The notes under the pieces are model-generated. The model did no database searches. It saw only the letters and a list, made by a program, of their open reading frames with translations, and had not been told where the DNA came from. Shown here one piece after another: positions 8,488 through 17,075 of a stretch of DNA of 64,000 bases. The stretch comes from Exiguobacterium aestuarii (GTDB taxonomy: Bacteria > Bacillota > Bacilli > Exiguobacteriales > Exiguobacteriaceae): positions 1 to 64,000 of the forward strand of contig NZ_JAIVAC010000003.1 in assembly GCF_020171655.1 (NCBI RefSeq), written 5' to 3'. Position 1 is the first letter of the stretch; the number at the start of each line of letters is the position of its first letter. The position numbers were made by a program, and so were the translations under genes.

Positions 8488-8519
8488 GAAAAAAAGCGGA
8501 GATGAGGAATCATCTCCGG
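8488..8519 (-). terminator. Terminator overlapping the ntdP stop codon
   Basis: Minus-strand CGGAGATGA-TTCC-TCATCTCCG followed by a T run; the 5' arm contains the last codons and TGA stop of ntdP. It lies about 20 bases upstream of ygaD, so ygaD is reached by read-through or by another promoter. Confidence 0.8.
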
Positions 8520-9052
8520 TAACGTGCTTCGTATTCGCGATACCATTCATCGACGAATGTTGGGTTGAACGGCCCTTTCCGTCCTCGAATCCAGTTGATC
8601 AGTTCTTGCACGTTCTGCTTCAAGATTCGATCAATCGCTTTCGGATAATTCATCTCGCGACGATGCCGCTCATATTCATCTTCATCTAAAATCGTATACG
8701 ACATATCCGGGAACACCTTGATGTCCAAATCGTAATCGATATATTTGATGGCACGTTCATCCCCATCAAATGTAGTCGGCGAACCTAGATTACAGTAGTA
8801 GTAAATCCCGTCTTCGCGAATCATACAGATGACATTGAACCAATACTCAGATGAAAAGTAGCAAATTGCCGGCTCACGCGTTCTCCATTGCCGACCGTCT
8901 GACTCACTGACCATGATGCGGTCGTTGAATCCGATCATATCCGTTTTTGACGACTGAAGGACGAGCGTTTCTTCCCAAACGCGATGCAAAGTTCCGTTGT
9001 GCTTGTAGCTCTGTATCTCGATTTTGCTACCTGCTTTGGGAAATAAGCTCAT
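8510..9052 (-). CDS. ntdP: Nucleoside tri-/diphosphate phosphatase, DUF402 family
   Basis: 180 residues, the normal length for the family. It hydrolyses nucleoside tri- and diphosphates in characterised homologues. The sequence is close to B. subtilis YgaC throughout: [16 protein letters not shown] start, [17 protein letters not shown], and the metal-site segment [13 protein letters not shown] followed by DEDEY. The ATG has GAGGAGG upstream. It is first in the order ntdP-ygaD on the minus strand, as in B. subtilis. A promoter is visible at 9097-9125. Confidence 0.88.
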   Translation of the reverse strand: MSLFPKAGSKIEIQSYKHNGTLHRVWEETLVLQSSKTDMIGFNDRIMVSESDGRQWRTREPAICYFSSEYWFNVICMIREDGIYYYCNLGSPTTFDGDERAIKYIDYDLDIKVFPDMSYTILDEDEYERHRREMNYPKAIDRILKQNVQELINWIRGRKGPFNPTFVDEWYREYEARYRR

Positions 9053-9096
9053 AAGCTCCTCCTTTCCGCTGTGATGCTATACAATTCTCATATTTA

Positions 9097-9125
9097 ATTA
9101 TAGCGACTTTCAGAACCAATGAAAA
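9097..9125 (-). promoter_or_regulatory. Putative ntdP promoter
   Basis: Minus-strand TTTTCA (9120-9125), 17-base spacer and a perfect TATAAT (9097-9102), about 45 bases before the ntdP start. Confidence 0.5.
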
Positions 9126-9141
9126 AGGAAATCTCTTATTT

Positions 9142-9567
9142 TCATGAATTTAGTGTTTTTTGGAAGGCCCGTGCCCGTTCCTGAAACATCGGACGAAGCA
9201 CGAAATATTCGACGAGTATGTTCGGAACATAGCTATCGAACGTCACTTCGTCAATCATGACCGCCTTTCCGTCACGCGACTCGACTCGATGCACATGTGT
9301 GAACCGCTTGAACGGAAACGGCAGTGCCTTTCCTTGATCACAGAACGCCCGGTTTCCTGAAATCGTGATGGCACTATTCCAAGGCAATTCTATTGGACCG
9401 ACCCCTATTAACAACTTCACTTCATTGCCTTCGACCGAGGCACCATCCCCCACTAGACGTACTTTAGGAAACTTTGTCAGCTTCGTCAAAAGCGAAGCAT
9501 CCTGTAATAGATCCCATAGCGTATCAATCGTCGTATCGTATGTCGACTCTACATCAAATCGTCTCAC
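9142..9567 (-). CDS. SRPBCC-fold ligand-binding protein
   Basis: About 141 residues. The pattern fits the START/SRPBCC superfamily: a first strand (RRFDVESTY), helix (TIDTLWDLLQDASLLTKL), a series of strands, and a long C-terminal helix (ILVEYFVLRPMFQERARAFQKTL). Such proteins bind hydrophobic ligands or act in polyketide, lipid or quinone handling; the ligand here is unknown. The start is probably the GTG at 9567 (AGGTGG five bases upstream), which lies inside the last codons of mutY; GTG at 9576 or 9573 is also possible. The 14-base overlap suggests translational coupling to mutY. Confidence 0.7.
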   Translation of the reverse strand: MRRFDVESTYDTTIDTLWDLLQDASLLTKLTKFPKVRLVGDGASVEGNEVKLLIGVGPIELPWNSAITISGNRAFCDQGKALPFPFKRFTHVHRVESRDGKAVMIDEVTFDSYVPNILVEYFVLRPMFQERARAFQKTLNS

Positions 9568-10588
9568 TTTCACCACCTGCCAATCGTTCTAGTTTTTGTT
9601 GAGCCACAGAAACCGTCTTCACCTCGCGCTCTGAGGCGTCTAACCAGACGACATCATCGGTCGGGAGCGTATCGACTCGATATAAATCGATATACCAGAC
9701 GATATGGGAGAAGACGTGTTTCACTTGCCCGAGATAAGTTCCGTTTACCTGTTCCCCCGTTCCTCGTTCTGTAAGCGGATATTGCCACATCCCAGCGAGT
9801 AGTCCTTTGTCCGGTCGTTGTTCATAGGCGACTTTCCCGTCTTTTTCGATGCATAGCGCGTCATACATTTCGACACGTGCCGCTCCTTTTTTCGTTTTGA
9901 CCGGCAGCTCATCTTGTACGTGATGGGCATACGCATAACACGTATCTTGGACCGGACAGAGCGAGCACATCGGATTTTTCGGTGTACAGACCGTCGCCCC
10001 TAATTCCATGACGCCTTCATTAAAATCGGACGCATGAGTCGGGTCCATCAAACGACGAACGACTTGTTCAAAAAGTTTACGCGTCTTCGGTACAGCGATA
10101 TCGTCATAAATCCCGAATTGTCGGGACATGACGCGCATGACGTTCCCATCGACCGCTGGTTCCGGTTGATTGTAAGCAATCGACAACACCGCTCCCGTTG
10201 TATAGGGTCCGACTCCCTTCAACTTTTCAAAACGTTCCTTCTCTTCGGGTACGATGCCATCATAAACAGAAGCGACTTCTTTGACCGCCTCGTGTAAGTT
10301 TCGAATGCGGGAGTAATAACCGAGCCCTTCCCAATATTTGACGACTTCGTCTGTTTCAGCAGAAGCGAGCGCCTCAAGTGTCGGGAAGCGTTCCATGAAA
10401 CGGTTGTAATATGGGATGACCGTGTCGACCCGCGTCTGTTGTAACATGACCTCACTCACCCAGACGCGATATGGATTTTTCGCATGACGCCAAGGTAAAT
10501 CACGCTTTTCACGATTGAACCACGTGACCAATCCCTCATTGAATTGATGAATATTATAATTTGTGAACAATTTATCAAGATTAAGCAT
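9554..10588 (-). CDS. mutY: Adenine DNA glycosylase MutY
   Basis: 344 residues. Removes adenine mispaired with 8-oxoguanine. The HhH-GPD domain contains the catalytic Glu in WVSEVMLQQTRVDTV, the hairpin LKGVGPYTTGAV and the catalytic Asp in PAVDGNVMRV. The iron-sulfur ligands follow as C-x6-C-x2-C-x5-C (CTPKNPMCSLCPVQDTC). The C-terminal third is the Nudix-like 8-oxoG recognition domain. It is divergent from yfhP, as B. subtilis mutY (yfhQ) is. GAGGGG precedes the ATG. Confidence 0.93.
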   Translation of the reverse strand: MLNLDKLFTNYNIHQFNEGLVTWFNREKRDLPWRHAKNPYRVWVSEVMLQQTRVDTVIPYYNRFMERFPTLEALASAETDEVVKYWEGLGYYSRIRNLHEAVKEVASVYDGIVPEEKERFEKLKGVGPYTTGAVLSIAYNQPEPAVDGNVMRVMSRQFGIYDDIAVPKTRKLFEQVVRRLMDPTHASDFNEGVMELGATVCTPKNPMCSLCPVQDTCYAYAHHVQDELPVKTKKGAARVEMYDALCIEKDGKVAYEQRPDKGLLAGMWQYPLTERGTGEQVNGTYLGQVKHVFSHIVWYIDLYRVDTLPTDDVVWLDASEREVKTVSVAQQKLERLAGGESETI

Positions 10589-10676
10589 TGTGTTTCCCCT
10601 CGTTTTAAAAATATTGTATGATTATTAAGAACAGATGACGTGATTTTGTATATATTGATGGAGGTGCTGAAGCACA

Positions 10677-11660
10677 TTGGATACTGCGACACACATTGGT
10701 ATGGGACTTGGTTTAAGTGCCATCGCGACGCTCAGCCCGGAAGTGTCAGGTGATGCACAGATGTTTCTGGCCATGACAGCGACGGCTCTCGTCGGCTCGC
10801 ATGCCCCAGACTTCGACACCGTCTTTAAGTTAAAAGGAAATAGTACGTATTTACGCCAACATCGCGGTCGTTCACATGGAATCACCGCACTGCTTGCTTG
10901 GCCGATTATCGTCAGTGCCGTCATCGGTACGGTGCTTGGCGTCAATCCCGCCTCCCTATGGGTCATGGCACAAATCGCTGTGTTGTTACACGTCACGGTC
11001 GACTTGTTCAACGCTTACGGGACGCAAGCGCTACAGCCATTTTCGAAAAAATGGATCGGCTGGGGTGTCATCGGAACGTTTGATCCGTACTTGTTCTCTG
11101 CTTATTACGGTGCATATGCATTATGGATGATAACCGGTGCGACTGTCCCTATTTTTGCATTGCTCATTGCGCTTGTCATTAGTTACTATGCAATTCAGTT
11201 TAAATTGCGTAACCGTGCGCTCGCTACCGTGGCACGACACTTTGCCGGTGCACATGAACTATTTATCTCACCAGGAATCGGTTGGGATGATTGGCACGTT
11301 GCCGTCCGTTTCCGCGATGGTCTCGGAGCCGTGAAAGTGAAGAAAGGGAAAGTCATCGAGTGTGGTCGCTTCCGCGACAAACCGATGCCTGGAGAAGAAG
11401 ATCTACATTTCGTCGAAGCTCGAAAAAATGCAGATTTACAAGCGTTCCTCGAGTTTTCAAAAATTCACACGTATACCGTGACACGCCATAACGGAATGAT
11501 TGAATATCGTTTCACGAACTTACGTTATTTCTCAAAAAATATGTATCCGTTCGTCGCTGTCGTCATCGTAGACGAACAGTCAAACGAAGTATTATCTTCC
11601 TTTACTGGTTGGGTATTCAGTGAAGACAGCCTTCAGAAAAAACTAGTATACGAACAATAA
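10677..11660 (+). CDS. yfhP: YfhP-like metal-dependent membrane hydrolase
   Basis: 327 residues. The N-terminal half is a YdjM/LexA-binding-type inner membrane hydrolase: conserved H6 in MDTATHIGMG, the pair SHAPDFD (about 42-48), RGRSHG (about 63-68) and HVTVDLFNAYGT (about 102-113), with hydrophobic helices between. The C-terminal 130 residues are soluble. B. subtilis YfhP has the same layout and also faces mutY. The start is TTG with GGAGGTG upstream at a rather long 10-base spacing. Substrate unknown. Confidence 0.82.
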   Translation: MDTATHIGMGLGLSAIATLSPEVSGDAQMFLAMTATALVGSHAPDFDTVFKLKGNSTYLRQHRGRSHGITALLAWPIIVSAVIGTVLGVNPASLWVMAQIAVLLHVTVDLFNAYGTQALQPFSKKWIGWGVIGTFDPYLFSAYYGAYALWMITGATVPIFALLIALVISYYAIQFKLRNRALATVARHFAGAHELFISPGIGWDDWHVAVRFRDGLGAVKVKKGKVIECGRFRDKPMPGEEDLHFVEARKNADLQAFLEFSKIHTYTVTRHNGMIEYRFTNLRYFSKNMYPFVAVVIVDEQSNEVLSSFTGWVFSEDSLQKKLVYEQ

Positions 11661-11685
11661 AAAGTCGCTCAGATGAGCGACTTTT
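11657..11685. terminator. Bidirectional terminator
   Basis: AAAAGTCGCTC-AGAT-GAGCGACTTTT right after the yfhP stop; serves yfhP and the converging yceI-family gene. Confidence 0.88.
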
Positions 11686-11686
11686 C

Positions 11687-12220
11687 TTATGCCTCGGCTT
11701 CAGTGAACTGCAGCTCAAACTCAAATTTGACTTTCTTATCGACGAGGACACCTCCCGCTTCGAGCGCTTGGTTCCATGTCAATCCATAATCTTCTCGGTT
11801 GAGAGAACCTTCCCCTGAGAAAGCGTGTTTCATGTTACCCCATGGATCTTTTGCACTTCCCTCATACTCGACTTCGAACGTTTCTTCCCGTGTCGTTCCT
11901 CGAATCGTCAAATCCCCTGTCAATTCAAACTCACCGCCGCCTTTCGAGCGGAATGATGTCGATTGAAACACGATACGTGGATATTCTTCTGCATTGAAGA
12001 AGTCTCCTGAACGGAGGTGATTGTCTCGATCCGAATTGTTTGTATCCACGGATGCTGCCTGAATCGTCACTTTTACGCTCGCATTTGCCAAGTCGTTCGG
12101 GTCTCCGTTCGCTTCGATATCAAACTCTTTAAATTCGCCTTTTACCTTTGAAATCATCATATGTTTAACGGTAAAGGTGATGGAACTGTGCGCCGGGTCA
12201 ACTTGATATGTCTTCGCCAT
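11687..12220 (-). CDS. YceI family polyisoprenoid-binding-like protein
   Basis: 177 residues, full family length, lipocalin-like beta barrel: YQVDPAHSSITFTVKHMMISKVKGEF start, DTNNSDRDNHLRSGDFF in the middle and FSGEGSLNREDYGLTWN near the end are hallmark YceI segments. Characterised homologues bind polyisoprenoid or amphiphilic lipids. There is no signal peptide, so it should be cytoplasmic, unlike the E. coli periplasmic protein. The start ATG has AAGGAG upstream. Physiological role unknown. Confidence 0.87.
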   Translation of the reverse strand: MAKTYQVDPAHSSITFTVKHMMISKVKGEFKEFDIEANGDPNDLANASVKVTIQAASVDTNNSDRDNHLRSGDFFNAEEYPRIVFQSTSFRSKGGGEFELTGDLTIRGTTREETFEVEYEGSAKDPWGNMKHAFSGEGSLNREDYGLTWNQALEAGGVLVDKKVKFEFELQFTEAEA

Positions 12221-12252
12221 GTTAGTTCACTCCTTATAGGTAATTGAATGAT

Positions 12253-12265
12253 GTACACAATGTAC
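12253..12265. promoter_or_regulatory. Inverted repeat upstream of the yceI-family gene
   Basis: GTACA-CAA-TGTAC, a perfect 5-base inverted repeat 33-45 bases upstream of the yceI-family start. It could be an operator; no known regulator is assigned. Confidence 0.3.
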
Positions 12266-12331
12266 TGATTACCACAAATCTTGACTTCAAAACGTTTTTT
12301 CAAAAGATCGACAAATTATTGTCAAAAAATT

Positions 12332-12361
12332 TTGACTTTTATCACAACAAACCGTTACGAT
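12332..12361 (+). promoter_or_regulatory. Putative promoter of the aldehyde dehydrogenase operon
   Basis: TTGACT (12332-12337) and TACGAT (12356-12361) with an 18-base spacer. The -10 is weak. Confidence 0.4.
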
Positions 12362-12392
12362 GAAAAAAGGGAGTCGTTCGCTTACTTAAAAA

Positions 12393-12406
12393 TGTAAGCG
12401 CATACA
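12393..12406 (+). promoter_or_regulatory. Putative cre (CcpA) site
   Basis: TGTAAGCGCATACA matches 13 of 14 positions of the cre consensus TGWAAGCGYTWWCW. It lies about 30 bases downstream of the putative -10, a position used for CcpA road-block repression. Confidence 0.55.
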
Positions 12407-12443
12407 TAACTCCTCTATCTCGTATGAAAAGGGAGGAACGAAC

Positions 12444-13964
12444 ATGATTTATGAAGTACCGAACTCAGCAGGAACGAAAGTACAGTTTAAGGACCGTTAC
12501 GAGAACTTTATTAACGGAAAGTGGACCGCACCGGCTGGTGGAGAATACTTTGAAAACACATCTCCTGTAAATGGGAAAGTATTATGTGAAGTCGCCCGCT
12601 CAACGAAAGAGGATATTGAACTCGCATTGGATGCTGCACATGCAGCAAAAGAGGATTGGGGCAAAACGTCCGTCGCGGAACGTTCTGTCATCTTGAATAA
12701 AATTGCTGATCGCATGGAAGAGAATCTCGAGATGCTCGCATATGCAGAAACATGGGAGAATGGTAAAGCAGTTCGGGAAACGCTCAATGCCGACCTTCCG
12801 CTCGCGATTGATCACTTCCGTTACTTCGCCGGTGTGATTCGTTCACAGGAAGGCGGAATCAGTGAACTCGACAACGATACAGTCGCCTATCACTTCCATG
12901 AACCGCTCGGTGTCGTCGCTCAAATCATTCCGTGGAACTTCCCAATCTTGATGGCGGTATGGAAACTTGCTCCGGCACTCGCAGCTGGAAACTGTGTCGT
13001 CTTAAAACCAGCCGAACAAACACCTTCTTCGATCATGGTCCTCATGGAACTCATTGAAGACTTATTGCCACCAGGTGTCGTCAACATCGTAAACGGTTTC
13101 GGTCTTGAGGCAGGTAAACCGCTCGCATCGAGTGACCGTGTCGATAAAGTCGCCTTCACAGGAGAAACGACGACGGGACGCTTAATCATGCAGTACGCTT
13201 CACAAAACATCATCCCGGTCACACTCGAGCTCGGTGGAAAATCTCCAAACATCTTCTTCGCAGATATCATGGAAGCCGATGATGATTTCTTCGATAAAGC
13301 GATTGAAGGTCTCGTCATGTTCGCCTTGAATCAAGGGGAAGTATGTACGTGTCCGTCTCGTGCATTAATTCAAGAATCCATCTATGACAAGTTCATGGAA
13401 CGCGTGCTTGAGCGCGTCAAAGCGATTAAACTTGGCAATCCGCTCGATTCAGACGTTATGATGGGTGCACAAGCATCGAACGAACAAATGGAGAAAATCC
13501 TCTCTTACCTTGAAATCGGGAAAGAAGAAGGCGCAGAGTGTCTCATCGGTGGAGAACGCAACATGATGGATGGAGACCTCGCGGATGGATATTACATTCA
13601 ACCGACCATCTTCAAAGGTCATAACAAAATGCGCATCTTCCAAGAAGAGATTTTCGGACCGGTCTTATCGGTGACGACGTTCAAAGATGATGCGGAAGCA
13701 CTCGCCATCGCGAACGATACGCTCTACGGACTTGGGGCAGGCGTGTGGACACGTGACATGAACCGTGCCTACCGGTTCGGTCGTGAAATCCAAGCAGGTC
13801 GCGTCTGGATCAACTGCTACCATTCATACCCGGCACATGCTGCTTTCGGTGGGTATAAAATGTCTGGGATTGGTCGCGAGAACCATAAGATGATGCTTGG
13901 TCATTATCAACGGACGAAAAACATGCTCGTCAGCTACAGCGAACAAAAGCTCGGGTTCTTCTAA
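12444..13964 (+). CDS. NAD-dependent aldehyde dehydrogenase (acetaldehyde type)
   Basis: 506 residues. Oxidises aldehydes, probably acetaldehyde, to acids. Conserved parts: [22 protein letters not shown] (cofactor site), catalytic Glu in [10 protein letters not shown] (about 268) and nucleophilic Cys in [12 protein letters not shown] (about 306, followed by a second Cys), the pattern of the AldB/ExaC/AcoD group. The ATG has AGGGAGGAAC upstream. It is followed after one base by the DUF779 gene, a pairing typical of this group. An apparent cre site upstream suggests catabolite repression. Confidence 0.9.
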   Translation: MIYEVPNSAGTKVQFKDRYENFINGKWTAPAGGEYFENTSPVNGKVLCEVARSTKEDIELALDAAHAAKEDWGKTSVAERSVILNKIADRMEENLEMLAYAETWENGKAVRETLNADLPLAIDHFRYFAGVIRSQEGGISELDNDTVAYHFHEPLGVVAQIIPWNFPILMAVWKLAPALAAGNCVVLKPAEQTPSSIMVLMELIEDLLPPGVVNIVNGFGLEAGKPLASSDRVDKVAFTGETTTGRLIMQYASQNIIPVTLELGGKSPNIFFADIMEADDDFFDKAIEGLVMFALNQGEVCTCPSRALIQESIYDKFMERVLERVKAIKLGNPLDSDVMMGAQASNEQMEKILSYLEIGKEEGAECLIGGERNMMDGDLADGYYIQPTIFKGHNKMRIFQEEIFGPVLSVTTFKDDAEALAIANDTLYGLGAGVWTRDMNRAYRFGREIQAGRVWINCYHSYPAHAAFGGYKMSGIGRENHKMMLGHYQRTKNMLVSYSEQKLGFF

Positions 13965-13965
13965 G

Positions 13966-14328
13966 ATGGTGAAACGAGTCGAGGCCACCCCCGCCGCGCT
14001 CGAACTGATCGAACGTCTAAAATCGAAACACGGTCCACTTCTATTTCATCAATCGGGAGGATGCTGTGATGGAAGTTCACCCATGTGCTTTCCACGCGAC
14101 GAGTTCATGGTGGGCGATCATGATGTGCTCCTTGGTGAAATTGGAGATACCCCATTCTATATCCACGAGAAACAATATGATTATTGGAAGCATACACAAC
14201 TCATTATCGATGTGGTCGATGGTCGAGGCGGTATGTTCTCCCTCGAGGGTGTCGAAGGAAAACGATTTTTAGGACGTTCTCGAGTCTTTACAGAAGAAGA
14301 GCGTGAAGCGCTAAAGCATGAAATATGA
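13966..14328 (+). CDS. DUF779 protein, aldehyde dehydrogenase partner
   Basis: 120 residues. DUF779 proteins are found next to acetaldehyde-type dehydrogenases; their role is not established. The family segment FHQSGGCCDGSSPMC (about 28-42), with three cysteines that could bind metal, is intact, as is FYIHEKQYDYWKHTQ. The start ATG at 13966 follows the preceding stop by one base; its RBS would lie in the 3' end of the dehydrogenase gene (no strong one seen), so translation is probably coupled. A UUCG-loop terminator follows. Confidence 0.85.
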   Translation: MVKRVEATPAALELIERLKSKHGPLLFHQSGGCCDGSSPMCFPRDEFMVGDHDVLLGEIGDTPFYIHEKQYDYWKHTQLIIDVVDGRGGMFSLEGVEGKRFLGRSRVFTEEEREALKHEI

Positions 14329-14333
14329 TCACA

Positions 14334-14358
14334 AGGACCCATTTCGATGGGTCCTTTC
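14334..14358 (+). terminator. Terminator of the ald-DUF779 operon
   Basis: GGACCCAT-TTCG-ATGGGTCC followed by TTTCTCATTT; the UUCG tetraloop makes it very stable. Confidence 0.85.
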
Positions 14359-14448
14359 TCATTTCAAAAAAACGATTCTCCTCAATTGTAAAAAATATAC
14401 ATATATGATTGATTTCTTATGTATAGTGGAGAAAAAGGGAGGCATTCG

Positions 14449-15174
14449 ATGACTACATTACTCACCGAATTATTAGAGAATATATTTGTGACCTTGCTTG
14501 TGATCTTCACCCCGATTTTTCTCGTACTCGCATCCATCATCGTCTATAAGGTTAGACGCTACAAACGAAGTCAATACTATGAACAGACACGGCATTCATA
14601 TGTCAAAGTCGTTCAAGATACAGGACTTTATGGTGAATATTTGTGTGTGGCAGACATCGAGTCAACATTCTCTCAACCGCTCATATTGACGAATCTTTAT
14701 TTGCCTCATCCCTCAAAGAAAGATCGAACAACAGAAATTGATGTCGTCTTCATCAATCAGGCTGGAATCCACGTCATTGAATCCAAAAATTATAGCGGAT
14801 GGATTTTTGGGCGTGCACGTGACCAATACTGGACGCAGACACTTCCCCGTCGTAGAAAACATCGCTTCTTCAACCCAATCAAACAAAATGAATTACACCT
14901 GAAAGCCATTGAGCAAGTTCTCGGACTCGACCGAACACATCTCCATTCATGGATTGTATTCAGCAATCGATCTACACTGAAACAAATTGAGTCATCAGAC
15001 GTTCCCGTTTTGAATCGTCAACAATGGGCTAAACAGTTGACCACGTACCAAGATTTCGTCTTCGACCAAGATGAACAAATACAACTATATGAGACCTTAT
15101 TATCTTTCACACAAGTCGACGCAGCTATCATGATGAAACATGTCGAGGACATCGAATCAGCCTATAAGCGGTAA
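14449..15174 (+). CDS. NERD domain membrane protein
   Basis: 241 residues. One N-terminal membrane helix (about 8-34) is followed by a basic stretch and a nuclease-related (NERD) domain: the conserved core T-EIDVVFINQAGIHVIESKNYSGWIFG (about residues 94-119) has the Asp and E-x-K arrangement of PD-(D/E)xK nucleases. NERD proteins are predicted nucleases, with little experimental work. Start at 14449 because GGGAGG lies six bases upstream; the frame is open from 14419 without an RBS. It stands alone between two terminators. Confidence 0.8.
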   Translation: MTTLLTELLENIFVTLLVIFTPIFLVLASIIVYKVRRYKRSQYYEQTRHSYVKVVQDTGLYGEYLCVADIESTFSQPLILTNLYLPHPSKKDRTTEIDVVFINQAGIHVIESKNYSGWIFGRARDQYWTQTLPRRRKHRFFNPIKQNELHLKAIEQVLGLDRTHLHSWIVFSNRSTLKQIESSDVPVLNRQQWAKQLTTYQDFVFDQDEQIQLYETLLSFTQVDAAIMMKHVEDIESAYKR

Positions 15175-15175
15175 A

Positions 15176-15212
15176 AAAACATCCCCCACTCGTAATGAGT
15201 GAGGGATGTCTT
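15176..15212. terminator. Bidirectional terminator
   Basis: ACATCCC..CACTC pairs with GAGTG..GGGATGT around GTAAT; A run before and T-rich sequence after. Serves the NERD gene and the pot operon. Confidence 0.85.
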
Positions 15213-15213
15213 A

Positions 15214-16284
15214 TCATTTGCTCTGCATTTTAAAACGTAAATACAGTTCATTATAGTAAGCGTTCATCCGCTTCCCTAAGTTTTCATATACTTCAAGTTC
15301 TTGCGTCACTTCACGAGATGGATAGAATCGCTCATCTGATGTGACTTCTTCATCTAAAAACTCGAGCGCGGCTTCGTTCGGTGTCGAATAGCCGACATAG
15401 TCCGTATTACGGGCTGCAATCTCGGCATCTAGCATGAAATCGATGAATTGATGCGCACCGTCCACATTTTGTGCCGTGCTCGGAATGACGAGGTTATCGA
15501 ACCAGAGATTCGTCCCCTCTTCTGGAATGACATACGTCAGTTCTTCATTTTCGTACATGATTTCCGACGCATCTCCAGACCACACGACAGCCGCTGCCGC
15601 TTCACGGTTTGCCATCAACATTTTAATTTCATCCCCGACGATTGCTTTGATGTTTGGCCAAAGCGTCTCTAGCTTTTGTTCCGCTTCAATCAACTCATCT
15701 TTGTTCGTTGTATTGAGAGAATAGCCGAGCGAGTTCAAGCCGAAGCCCATCACTTCTCGTGTTCCGTCTGCAAGAAGGATGTCATTTTCAAGCGGCATCT
15801 CCCACAAGTCGTTCCACGATGTGATTTCACCATCGACCATTTCGGGATTATAGACAATCCCGACCGTTCCCCAGAAGTAAGGAACCGAGTACTTGTTACC
15901 TGGGTCGAACGATTTGTCGAGAAAGCGTGGATCGATGTTATCGAAATTCTCAAGCTTCTCGTAGTCGATTGGAAGCAACAAGTCCTCTTCAATCATCTTA
16001 CTAATCGCATAGTCTGAAGGGACAGCTACATCGAACGCTGTACCCCCTTGCTCAATTTTCGTGAGCATCGCTTCGTTCGAATCGAACGTCTGATAGACAA
16101 CTTTTAGTCCACTCTGTTCTTCGAACTCCCCAATCAAATCCTCATCGATATAGTCTCCCCAGTTATAGACGACAAGCGTATTGTCGCCACCAAACCCTTG
16201 CGCAGCGTTCAATTGCTGAATCCAAAGAAGGAGACCGAAGCTGACAATCAACGGAACAGCCAGCATGATGATTAATTTTTTCAT
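15214..16284 (-). CDS. potD: Spermidine/putrescine-binding protein PotD
   Basis: 356 residues. Extracellular polyamine-binding component of the PotABCD importer. After a hydrophobic N-terminus (about 3-22) the mature part starts NTLVVYNWGDYIDEDL, and the polyamine-binding aromatic/acidic segments DVAVPSDYAISKM, FWGTVGIVYN and VVWSGDAS are present. No lipobox cysteine is seen after the hydrophobic segment, which is odd for a Gram-positive binding protein; it may stay anchored by an uncleaved signal. Its start overlaps the potC stop by four bases. Last gene of the operon. Confidence 0.9.
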   Translation of the reverse strand: MKKLIIMLAVPLIVSFGLLLWIQQLNAAQGFGGDNTLVVYNWGDYIDEDLIGEFEEQSGLKVVYQTFDSNEAMLTKIEQGGTAFDVAVPSDYAISKMIEEDLLLPIDYEKLENFDNIDPRFLDKSFDPGNKYSVPYFWGTVGIVYNPEMVDGEITSWNDLWEMPLENDILLADGTREVMGFGLNSLGYSLNTTNKDELIEAEQKLETLWPNIKAIVGDEIKMLMANREAAAAVVWSGDASEIMYENEELTYVIPEEGTNLWFDNLVIPSTAQNVDGAHQFIDFMLDAEIAARNTDYVGYSTPNEAALEFLDEEVTSDERFYPSREVTQELEVYENLGKRMNAYYNELYLRFKMQSK

Positions 16285-17075
16285 CGTCTAACCTCCTTTG
16301 CTCCTCGTTGCGCCAACACATAATATCCAATGACAAGGATGAGGGTGAAGACGAACAAAATCGCAGATAACGCGTTGATTTCAAGCGAGATTCCTTGACG
16401 AGCCCGTGAGTAGACTTCTACCGCAAGTGTCGTGAACCCGTTCCCTGTCACGAAGAACGTGACTGCAAAGTCATCTAACGAATACGTGAGTGCTGTGAAG
16501 AATCCGGCGAACACACCTGGTGTGATATACGGGAGAATGACTTTCGTCAACACATCCCATGTACTTGCCCCTAAATCACGCGACGCATCGATCAGCGTCG
16601 GGCTCATCTCTTGAAGTTTCGGCAACACCAAGATGACGACAATCGGAACCGAGAACGCGATGTGCGACAAGAGAACCGAATAGAAGCCTAACTGAATCCC
16701 GAGCATCGTGAAGAGAATCAAGAACGATGCCCCGATGATAACGTCCGGACTGACAATCAAGACGTTGTTCAAAGACAACAGGGATGTCTTCGTATACTTT
16801 TGTTTCGCCGTATAGATGGCGAGCGCCCCGATGACACCGAGCACGGTCGAAATTGTCGCCGATAATAGGGCGATGACGATTGTGTTCAAGACGATGACAA
16901 GAAGTCGCGTGTCCGTGAAGAGTGACTTGTACCACTCAAGGGTGAATCCTTCGAAGTTACTCATCGTCCCGCCGCTGTTGAACGAGTAGAAGACGAGATA
17001 TAAGATTGGCGCGTATAAAATGAAGAACACGGCCGCCAAATATAGGTTTGATAGTTTGAATCGTTTACGTTTCAT
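16281..17075 (-). CDS. potC: Polyamine ABC transporter permease PotC
   Basis: 264 residues with six membrane helices. The EAA loop that contacts the ATPase is [20 protein letters not shown] (about residues 166-185), the form typical of PotC. It pairs with PotB. ATG start overlaps the end of potB by four bases, and its own end overlaps the start of potD by four, so translation is coupled. Confidence 0.9.
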   Translation of the reverse strand: MKRKRFKLSNLYLAAVFFILYAPILYLVFYSFNSGGTMSNFEGFTLEWYKSLFTDTRLLVIVLNTIVIALLSATISTVLGVIGALAIYTAKQKYTKTSLLSLNNVLIVSPDVIIGASFLILFTMLGIQLGFYSVLLSHIAFSVPIVVILVLPKLQEMSPTLIDASRDLGASTWDVLTKVILPYITPGVFAGFFTALTYSLDDFAVTFFVTGNGFTTLAVEVYSRARQGISLEINALSAILFVFTLILVIGYYVLAQRGAKEVRR

